Shown: in pieces, positions 51,181 through 59,200 of the stretch | How positions within the stretch are numbered: the stretch's first letter is position 1 | Layout: the number at the start of each line of letters is the position of its first letter | DNA from: Marivita hallyeonensis | GTDB lineage: Bacteria > Pseudomonadota > Alphaproteobacteria > Rhodobacterales > Rhodobacteraceae | Direction of reading: 5' to 3' | Assembly (NCBI RefSeq): GCF_900129875.1 | Contig: NZ_FQXC01000001.1 | Coordinates: 992,001-1,056,000, forward strand | DNA: 64,000 bases | Program-made: the position numbers and the translations under genes | The notes under the pieces: model-generated | What the model was told of the DNA's origin: nothing | Seen by the model: the letters and a program-made list of their open reading frames with translations, nothing else | Database searches by the model: none

Positions 51181-52337
51181 CGATGCCCGCGCGGGGGTTT
51201 CCGGCATCGGAGTTTCAGGCGCGTGTACGGGCCGCGCAAGCGTTGATGGCCGAGGCTGATCTCGCGGCGCTCCTGCTCACGACCGAACCGGAGATCCGAT
51301 ATTACACCGGTTTCCTCACCCGGTTCTGGGAAAGCCCGACGCGCCCTTGGTTTCTGGTATTGCCGTCAAGCGGGGATCCGATTGCGGTGATTCCCTCGAT
51401 CGGGGCGCATCTGATGGGGCAGAGCTGGGTGCGGGACATCCGGACCTGGGCCGCGCCGGATTACATGGACGACGGGATCGGGCTTTTGGCCGACGCCCTG
51501 TGCGAAGTGGTACCGGTCGATGGCCGGATCGGGATCGCTGACCAGATGGAAAGCCATGTACGGATGCCGTTGGCGTCGTTGCGCGCACTCGAACGCGCGG
51601 TCACGGACCGTCCCATTGTCGGCGACGCCACCATCACGCGGCGGTTGCGCCTGATCAAATCGGAGGCGGAGATTGCCAAGATCGCCGTAGCTGCGGGCAT
51701 CGGCGACCGCGCTTTCGACCGGGTGAGCGGCATTGCCAAAGCAGGCGTGCCTCTGTCGCAGGTATTCCGCGATTTCCAGCGGCTCTGCCTCGAAGAAGGT
51801 GCGGATTGGGTTCCCTACCTCGCGGGCGCGGCAGAGCACGGGGGCTATGCGGATGTGATCTCTCCCGCGTCGGACGCGCCGCTGGTCGCCGGTGATATGC
51901 TGATGCTCGACACTGGATTGGTCTGGGACGGGTATTTCTGCGATTTCGACCGGAACTACAGCGTTGGAAGGCCAAGTGCAGCGGTCGCGGACGGACACGC
52001 GCGCCTTGTTGACGCGACGCAGGCCGCGTTCGAGATTGCTCGTCCTGGCAAGACCATAGCAGACCTTTTTCACGTGATGAATGACGTCGTGAACCCTGCT
52101 GGCGCAGAGATGGAGGCTGGGCGGTTGGGACACGGTCTTGGGATGCAACTGACCGAATGGCCGTCGATCATCCCGCAAGACCACACGCCATTGCAGGCGG
52201 GTATGGTTCTGACACTGGAGCCATCGGTCGCTGTCGGAGAGGGGCGCATCCTTGTGCACGAGGAAAACATCGTCGTGCGTGAGGACGGGGCCGTGTACTT
52301 GTCAACACCGCAAACCGCTCAGATACGGGTAATTTGA
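51177..52337 (+). CDS. M24 family metallopeptidase-like hydrolase (creatinase/prolidase type)
   Basis: 386 residues. N-terminal creatinase-like domain then a pita-bread domain with all five metal ligands visible: D and D in LDTGLVWDGYFCDFDRN, H in LGHGLGMQ, E in LTLEPSV and E in VHEENIV. M24 relatives include Xaa-Pro peptidase, creatinase and ectoine hydrolase. In this operon a C-N hydrolase role on a small catabolite is more likely than proteolysis (inference). Start GTG 51177 in a GTGA overlap; ATG 51183 is an alternative. Confidence 0.85.
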   Translation: MTMPARGFPASEFQARVRAAQALMAEADLAALLLTTEPEIRYYTGFLTRFWESPTRPWFLVLPSSGDPIAVIPSIGAHLMGQSWVRDIRTWAAPDYMDDGIGLLADALCEVVPVDGRIGIADQMESHVRMPLASLRALERAVTDRPIVGDATITRRLRLIKSEAEIAKIAVAAGIGDRAFDRVSGIAKAGVPLSQVFRDFQRLCLEEGADWVPYLAGAAEHGGYADVISPASDAPLVAGDMLMLDTGLVWDGYFCDFDRNYSVGRPSAAVADGHARLVDATQAAFEIARPGKTIADLFHVMNDVVNPAGAEMEAGRLGHGLGMQLTEWPSIIPQDHTPLQAGMVLTLEPSVAVGEGRILVHEENIVVREDGAVYLSTPQTAQIRVI

Positions 52338-53083
52338 TGGCACTCCCCTATACGCTTGAAACTGACCGGCCCCTGCAGGTGGGCGTCCTTGCCTTGCAGG
52401 CGGATGAGAGCCTCGAGCCGGACCTGCGTCGGATGATCCCGGACGATGTCGAATACCTCGTGTCGCGCGTTCCGTCGGATGTGACCGTGTCGCGCGAGAC
52501 GTTGCGCGCGATGGAGGGGCGGATCACCGGTGCGGCGTCGCTCTTGCCGCGCGGCGCGGAAATCGCGGCGGTGGCATATGGCTGCACATCCGCCTCGGCC
52601 GAAATCGGGTCGGAGCGTGTGGGCGCGCTGGTGCAGGCCGGTGTTGCGACGCCATACGTGACCGAACCCCTGTCCGCCGTGATCGCGGCCTGCCGGGCCT
52701 TGCAGGTCACGCGGATCGGGGTGATCAGCCCTTACGTGGAAGCGGTGTCGGATCAGCTTAGACACGCGCTTTCAGAAGCCGGTCTGAAGGTCACCGCATT
52801 CGCCAGTTTTGAAGAGGCGGAAGAAGCGCGCGTCGTCCGCATCGCCCCCGCGTCTCTTGAGGCGGCGGCTGTGGAGATGGGACGGTCAGAGACCTGCGAC
52901 GCGGTGTTCCTGTCCTGTACCAACCTCAGAACTCTTGATGTCATCGAAGTGGTGGAAGAACGGATCGGCAAGCCCGTCCTCTCGAGCAATCAGGCCCTGA
53001 TCTGGCATCTCGCCCAGCTGGCCGGTTTCGCCGACCGCGTGCGCGGAGTTGGGCGAGTCTTTGCGACGACGCTGGCTCGTTAG
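52337..53083 (+). CDS. Asp/Glu racemase superfamily enzyme (maleate isomerase/AMDase type)
   Basis: 248 residues. Two catalytic-type Cys are present in symmetric positions: VAYGCTSAS (near residue 81) and FLSCTNLRT (near residue 196), the pattern of maleate cis-trans isomerase and arylmalonate decarboxylase relatives. TEPLSAVIAACRALQVTRIGVISPY fits the family. It could isomerise maleate or a related diacid released by the operon's earlier hydrolases, linking to fumarate (inference). Last gene of the operon; TGATG overlap with the M24 gene. Confidence 0.85.
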   Translation: MALPYTLETDRPLQVGVLALQADESLEPDLRRMIPDDVEYLVSRVPSDVTVSRETLRAMEGRITGAASLLPRGAEIAAVAYGCTSASAEIGSERVGALVQAGVATPYVTEPLSAVIAACRALQVTRIGVISPYVEAVSDQLRHALSEAGLKVTAFASFEEAEEARVVRIAPASLEAAAVEMGRSETCDAVFLSCTNLRTLDVIEVVEERIGKPVLSSNQALIWHLAQLAGFADRVRGVGRVFATTLAR

Positions 53084-53104
53084 CCTTCGCTTTCTACGCG
53101 AGAT

Positions 53105-54613
53105 TTACTGGCAACCGCCGGCAGCCCATTGTCTGAGATTGCGTTTCAGAATGCCGTCAAACGGATGAGCTTTCTCAAGTGACCTCTGTCCACTGAGATT
53201 CAGGTAGACGTTGGATTGCTCGCATAGACGTTCTCGATTCCATTCATGGCAATTCGAGCAGGTTTGTTCTTTCCAAAATTCTTCGGGAAGATCGGGGATC
53301 GGCGGAAACTGCGGTGACAAGTTCGTCAGCTCGGACAGTAAAATACCGTCAATGATGCTTCCCGGAGCGACCAGAGGCGTGTCGAATGTCACAACGCTCG
53401 GCTCGGCAGTGGAGCGTTCGCTCAGGGCCGCCACGGTCTCTGTTTCCGGCTCGGGTTCGGTCACACCTTCGCCAACAGGATCGGTGCTGGTCTGGCTACG
53501 CAGGGCGGCGATTTCCTGATTTGCGAATTCAACGAAAGCACTATTCGGGAACGTTGCAACGAATTCCTCGTAGCCTGCAAGTGTTGGGTTTTCCTGCAGG
53601 GCTTCGAACATCTTTTGCTCATCGTCGGGGGGTGCGGCCGCAACTGATTGCTGCGGTTCGCCGCCTTCCTCGAGTTCTTCCGCAATCGCCCTCGCCAGTA
53701 AATCACGCGCCTGATCGGCGTATTTGCTGTCAGGATACCCACGCAGGAAGAGCATAATCTGTACCGGGTCTGCGGTCGCTTGAACCGACTCCCAGAGTTG
53801 CCGGGCCGCTAGGTCTTCGGATGTCTCGACAGGCGCATCCACAAACTTGAAATTGCTTGTAAGTGAGGACGTGTCCCACGGTGTCTGTTGGCCTGCGGTC
53901 TTTTCTAGCACCGCTACACGGACCTGTTTGAACATCTGTTCGGCCGGTACGCCGGGCTTAACGATTTCCTGTGCCAATGCAGTCGTGAAGGGGCTGTTTT
54001 CGCCGAGTCCATCAAGCGCGACACCGCCGGGCGCAGTTGCATAGGACAGGAACGTCCCAGTTGGCGCTTTCATCTCGGCGAGGCCCGGTGCGTCGAAATC
54101 GGCCATGTCGGCAAATGGATTGTTGCGGCAAGCGTCGAGAATCACGAAATTCGTTCGGTTGCGGGCAGAAGCCATTTGGCGCAGAACGGCTTGCGCTTCC
54201 ACGCCTTGTAGGTCGAGGTCAGCCGCGTCTTCCAATGCGACATCGACAGGAAGCAAGTAGTTGTTGCCAAAGCTCTGAACGCCGTGACCGGCGTAATAGA
54301 ACAGCCCCGTCGTGTCCTCACCGCCGCTGCGAAGATCGCGCCCGAACTGGGCAAGGGCGCGGATCATCTCAATCTGAGATGCGTCGATCAGAAGCGTGAC
54401 ATCGAACCCAACGGTTTCAAGCGTCTCGGCCATCAGTTGAGCATCACGGGTCGGGTTATCCAACGATGAGACGGAGCTGTAACTGGAGTTTCCAACTATC
54501 AACGCGATGCGCTCTTCCGCGGATCCGACGGACGCGGAGCACATTAATGAGAATAAGACCGCAATGGTTACTGAAACCGCACGCCTCGCGATCCCGTAGC
54601 TAACCTTAGTCAA
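53105..54613 (-). CDS. Exported caspase-like protein with C-terminal CxxCH motif
   Basis: 502 residues. Signal peptide (TKVSYGIARRAVSVTIAVLFSLMCSASVGSA), then a caspase p20-like domain (about 33-260) with the His-Cys dyad H110 (YYAGHGVQ) and C162 (LDACRNNPF). A tetratricopeptide-like helical region (about 275-385) and a low-complexity linker follow. The C-terminus has CSNCHEW (C452, C455, H456), a CxxCH haem c-type motif, plus two further Cys. If exported, a c-type haem could be attached. TTG at 54613 with GGGAGA is preferred to the open frame extending to 54703. Divergent from the YceI-like/OmpA gene. Confidence 0.85.
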   Translation of the reverse strand: MTKVSYGIARRAVSVTIAVLFSLMCSASVGSAEERIALIVGNSSYSSVSSLDNPTRDAQLMAETLETVGFDVTLLIDASQIEMIRALAQFGRDLRSGGEDTTGLFYYAGHGVQSFGNNYLLPVDVALEDAADLDLQGVEAQAVLRQMASARNRTNFVILDACRNNPFADMADFDAPGLAEMKAPTGTFLSYATAPGGVALDGLGENSPFTTALAQEIVKPGVPAEQMFKQVRVAVLEKTAGQQTPWDTSSLTSNFKFVDAPVETSEDLAARQLWESVQATADPVQIMLFLRGYPDSKYADQARDLLARAIAEELEEGGEPQQSVAAAPPDDEQKMFEALQENPTLAGYEEFVATFPNSAFVEFANQEIAALRSQTSTDPVGEGVTEPEPETETVAALSERSTAEPSVVTFDTPLVAPGSIIDGILLSELTNLSPQFPPIPDLPEEFWKEQTCSNCHEWNRERLCEQSNVYLNLSGQRSLEKAHPFDGILKRNLRQWAAGGCQ

Positions 54614-54791
54614 ACCGCTTCTCCCATGGCAAATCCGAGTGTTTTCAGAGACTTGTATAACTATGTATTTCAAAATCATCTTTTTATCGCTCGTCCTATG
54701 CAAGCATGCAAGTTTTCTGTTAAACTCTCAACCAGAAGACTAACATTATCAGCTTGTACCTTTCGGTGCGCATATTGTCAGCGAGGTGATT

Positions 54792-55850
54792 ATGAAATCC
54801 GCAGCTTTTCGTGTCCTGTGTGTCTTTGCGTTTTTGCTGGCCCTGCCTCTCGGTATGGCTTCCGCACAAAGCGCAGACCCGTTCGAGTATGGCTGGAATT
54901 TGGATGGTGACGCGTCCGAATTGAGGTTTTTGTCAGTCAAAAAATCAAAGATTGCCGAGACGAGTTCGTTTGCGACGTTGTCAGGCCTGATCACCGAGAA
55001 TGGGCAGGCACAGGTGCGCGTGCTCTTGGATTCGGTCGATACGAAGGTGGACCTGCGCAATGTGCGCATGCGTTTCCTGTTCTTCGAAACCTTCAAGTTT
55101 CCCGAAGCAATCATCACGGCGGAACTCAATCCCGAACTTTTGACCGATCTACACATGACACGGCGCAAAGAGATCGAATTGCCGTATTCCTTCACGTTGC
55201 GCGGCGTGACGCTGGACCGGACGACCGACGTGGCTGTGACGCTGATCGACAACGATCGCGTGGTTGTATCCTCGATCACGCCAATTGCGTTCACCCTAGA
55301 GGAACTGGACCTCGAAGAAGGTCGTATGAAGCTACAGGAAGCGGCGAACGTAGACATCACGCCGGTTGGTGTGGTGAGCTTCAATTTTGTTTTCAACCGC
55401 GCGCAGCCAGGGACGCCGCCGGACATTCCGGAAGCCGTTTTGACCCCGGCGGCAGTTGCGCTGGAGACGAAGGGCGATATGTCCGAAGAAGCCTGCCGCG
55501 GTCGGTTTGAGATCTTGTCGAAAACCGGCAACATTTTCTTTGCCTCGGGCAGTACGCGGCTCGATGACAAGAGCATACCGCTTTTGGAGAACCTTTACGA
55601 CATCGTGAACCGTTGCCCCGGCTTCCGATTGGAGATTGCGGGCCATACGGACTCGATCGGAAGCGACCAGCAAAACCAAGTGATCAGCGAACGCCGGGCG
55701 GCGTCAGTGCGGACTTGGCTGCTTGACAAGGGCATTCCGAGTGATCGCATGGCGGCGGTTGGTTATGGCGAAGCTCGGCCCATCGTGAGCAACGACACGC
55801 CGCAGAACCGCGCACGAAATCGCCGAATCGAATTCACTGTTCTGAATTGA
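54792..55850 (+). CDS. YceI-like plus OmpA domain outer-envelope protein
   Basis: 352 residues. Signal peptide (about 1-25, ending MASAQ), an N-terminal domain (about 28-190) with the YceI-like beta-barrel pattern (SFATLSGLITENGQAQVRVLLDSVDTKVDLRNVRM, FEAI-type PEAIITAELNPELL), and a C-terminal OmpA domain (about 235-352: FFASGSTRLDD, LEIAGHTDSIGSDQQNQVISERRAASVRTWLLDKGI, GYGEARPI, NRARNRRIE). The OmpA part should bind peptidoglycan. Start ATG 54792 after GAGG. A UUCG-type terminator hairpin follows. Confidence 0.87.
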   Translation: MKSAAFRVLCVFAFLLALPLGMASAQSADPFEYGWNLDGDASELRFLSVKKSKIAETSSFATLSGLITENGQAQVRVLLDSVDTKVDLRNVRMRFLFFETFKFPEAIITAELNPELLTDLHMTRRKEIELPYSFTLRGVTLDRTTDVAVTLIDNDRVVVSSITPIAFTLEELDLEEGRMKLQEAANVDITPVGVVSFNFVFNRAQPGTPPDIPEAVLTPAAVALETKGDMSEEACRGRFEILSKTGNIFFASGSTRLDDKSIPLLENLYDIVNRCPGFRLEIAGHTDSIGSDQQNQVISERRAASVRTWLLDKGIPSDRMAAVGYGEARPIVSNDTPQNRARNRRIEFTVLN

Positions 55851-55872
55851 TCGTTCTGTTCACAAATTGATA

Positions 55873-55896
55873 GGGCATCCGCTTCGGCGGGTGCCC
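55873..55896 (+). terminator. Hairpin terminator after the OmpA gene
   Basis: GGGCATCCGC / GCGGGTGCCC form a 10-base stem (one T-G pair) capped by TTCG, 23 bases after the stop; only a weak T-rich tail (TTGGTATTTG) follows. Confidence 0.65.
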
Positions 55897-56062
55897 TTGG
55901 TATTTGTTAAGCTGCATTTCGGCTGAGACACCCGTCGTAACGTCCGACATTTGAAGCAATGCAGCGGTCGGAAGGGTAGAATGTGGGGCGAAGCTGAAGC
56001 TTGGTAAGTTTTATTGAACGTCTGCTACCTTCAAACAAACGGCAGAAAACCGGTGATCAGTG

Positions 56063-56155
56063 ATGGCTCTTCCCATTCCCCCCTTTGAAGATTCCTGCCT
56101 TTGCGGTTCCATTCAAGTTCGCGTTAAGTCGCCACCGCTTTTGACCTTGGCGCGC
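56063..56155 (+). pseudogene. Remnant of a GFA-family gene
   Basis: Within the 440-base space between the OmpA and giant genes, residues MALPIPPFEDSCLCGSIQVRV then KSPPLLTLA resemble the start of GFA (glutathione-dependent formaldehyde-activating-like) zinc proteins, whose N-terminus reads GGCLCGAVRYRV-APPL. The following CHCxxC that should come next is lost: the frame turns into Arg/Pro-rich nonsense and stops by 56356. The rest of 55897-56293 shows nothing. Identification rests on about 30 residues. Confidence 0.45.
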
Positions 56156-56293
56156 CGACTACAACCACAACCGCCCACATTCGAGCCTCGGCGGGCTCAT
56201 CCCGTGCGAGTATCACCAACGGTCAAGAGAGAACCAAACCCTGAACGGAGCCAAGTAATAAACGTGGACTCTCAGGGGAGCAGGTCACCTGCA

Positions 56294-59200
56294 TCAGCCG
56301 TCGAACGTATTGTCCAGAACGCCTATGACCTGCATCAGGAACTCTCCGGTATTTGAGCTGAGCGCCGCCGTATGGAAATCGTCGATGCGGGCGACGGCTG
56401 TGTTGATGCTGCTCTGAGAGCCGTCGAACAGGGACATGGCCTCGACCGCGTTGTCGACGTCAGACATACCTCGGTGAACGGCAAAATACGCGCCTATGTC
56501 GGTCTTGCTCTCAAGGTAAGCGCGGTCAGCGAGTTGCTGGTCGACGAAGTCCTGACCTTCTTCTGGTTTCAGTGCGGACTTGGCGCCCTGCAAGACGCTT
56601 AGGATAAAGCCATCCCGCGTGACGCTACCGGTGTTGAGCGCGTTCACCCAGAAATCGAGGCCACTTGCGTCGGGAGTGCGACCCAGCACGTTATTGTAGA
56701 CGGATGTTGCAAAGTCGAGGCTGCTGGTGCCGTCTGGGTACGCAGCCTGGGTTTCGGGTTGGCCCACGAAGAGTGTTGCCATTTCGGCCAGCGTGGTTCC
56801 GTTGGCAAAGGCCGTACCCCAGAAATTGAGGCCGACCGCATCGGGGGCGCGGTTGAAATAGGCGATATAAAGCTCGATGAAGCTCTCGAAATCAGGAGCG
56901 GACAGCCCGGTCGGTCCACCGAAAATCTGCAAGTTGAACGGCCCGCCATCGTTGAAGTTGGTATCGAAGCTGAGAAATTCGATGTCTATCAAGGTGTCGA
57001 GGCCATTCTCGCCTCCACGACGGTCCTGGACGGTGGTCGAATTCGCACTCAGGGTCAGCGTATACGACGATTGAGCGCCGCTAAACGTTGCGGTGTCCGT
57101 TCCGTTGCCTCCGTTGATCTGGTCATTACCTGCACCACCGGAAAGAACGTCGTTGCCGGACTCTCCTATCAAGGTGTCATTGCCGCCGAGGCCAACGAGA
57201 CTGTCGTTGTCGCCGCCGCCGTGGATGAATTCGGCATTATTGCCGCCTCGGACATAGTCGTCATCCGCGCCCACAAAGATGCGATCGGTTTCGGGGCCGC
57301 CTCCATTCGGATTAAAACGGGCAACCGTGTCGGGCAGCGTATCGACAACCACTATATTCGGGCCGTCGATCGGGTAGTTTGGCCATCCCGAAATGATATC
57401 AGCCACGTCGACAGGTTTTTGCGTGTAGTCGATGGCTAAGAGAAGCGTCCCGGATTGTGAGAAGACTTCCATAGAGTCGACGGTCCCGACAATACCGTTA
57501 ACATTGGTCGGATTGGTCTTTTCGAACGCGCCTTTGATTTCGACCACGAGGTTGTCGCCGGTGACACCTTCAATGAAGAGGGCAGACGTACCGCTTATCC
57601 GGATAAGTTCTGAGTTGTCGCCATTGAGCGCATAGCTTCCGGGGGATTCCGACAGAGTGTTCGGACGAGCGTAGATGAAAACGGCCCCGGTCGGAAATTC
57701 GTCCGGATCAGGAAGATCGGTTGCGAGGCGGAAGGAGCGGGCGCTTGCCGCGTCAACCACCGCAGCGTCGGTCGAGGCGCTTTGCGAATTTTGGGTGACA
57801 CGCAGTTGCGATCCGAAGAATAGGCTGTACGGATCGGCGGCTCCGTAACTGACCGTATAGCCGAGATCCTGCATGGCGCCGATGGTCAGCTCGCTGAGCG
57901 GATTATCCGTCACACCGGGGGGGCGCGGATCAGAATTGATGCCGCGAAACTCAATCCGTGGTGTCATCAGTTCGGCGTTGAAGATGGACTCGCGCCAGTA
58001 TTCTCCTGCAAGTGCGCCGTCGGCTCCATCTTCAAGAAGGTCCGCGCCATCGAGGTCGTCGTTGAGATCGTCCAACTCGCGCAGCGTGTTTGACCCAACG
58101 TAGGTCAAGATGCCATCGATATCGCGGACAAGGCCGAATTCTTCCCAAAGAGAACCGAATCCGAGCGCGCGCCCAATGGTGTTCGCGGCAAGATCTTCGA
58201 GATTGCGGATCACTCGGTCGGCTTCGTCTGAATTCACGACAATCCGCGAAAACGTTGGCAATGATGCTCCTTCGTTGGACAGAGGGGAGCGTTGGTCAAG
58301 TATGCTTGAGATGGCGATGATGGTTTGTTCAACGCCCGCAAATTCGAGATCGATATCATCGACCGTTATTTCGATCAGGATGTCATCGACAAAGCCAAAC
58401 CCTTCGACCGATGCGAATGGCAAGTCGGCGGTGATGACTTCTTCCCACCTATCGGCGGCTGCCTCGAACGCAGAGAGATACTGGTTTGGTCCTTCGTAGT
58501 TGAGCGTGATGTCGAAATTGTCGTCATCTACAACGCCGCCACGGTCGGACAGGATCAACCTGTACTGGCCGGTGTTTTCAAGAAATCCTCCTGCCGACAG
58601 GTAATATGTCCCGCTTTGTTCGGTCGAAAACAGAATTGCACTGCTTTGACCGTCACCACCGTCGTCATTTTCTGTGTTTGGAATGAGGACCCCGTTGCTG
58701 TCGTAGACACCGTTAAACAAAGGATCCGAGAGGGCGTTACCATCTCCGATTGGCACAAGCTCTATTTCATAGAGACGACCTGCGGAAAGAGAGGCTTCGA
58801 ACCAGTCCGCGTCTTCGGGGAAATCGATGCGACCGGTCGCATTGCCATTCACAGAGATAGCGCCGTTCGTGGTGGGATCCGCTGCGAAGTCATCAAGTAG
58901 GCCAAGATCATCAACAGTGACCGTGTAGGTCCCGATCCCGTCGTCGAAACTACCTACTTCGACAATGTAAGTCCCGGACTGCGGTGGGGTGAAGTTGGAA
59001 AGGCTGTCGCGTCCAATACCGCCGTCATCGTCAAAGGTTTGCGAGAAGGGGACGATCCCGCCCTGATTGAAAACGCCTAGAATGATCGGGTCAGCCAGTG
59101 TGCCGCCGTTCGAGTCCTGACCGAGCAAATTGATCTGATAAGTCGTGTCCGCATCGAGGTTCAGAAGAAAGCCGTCAATGTCGTCCGGTGCTTCAATGAT

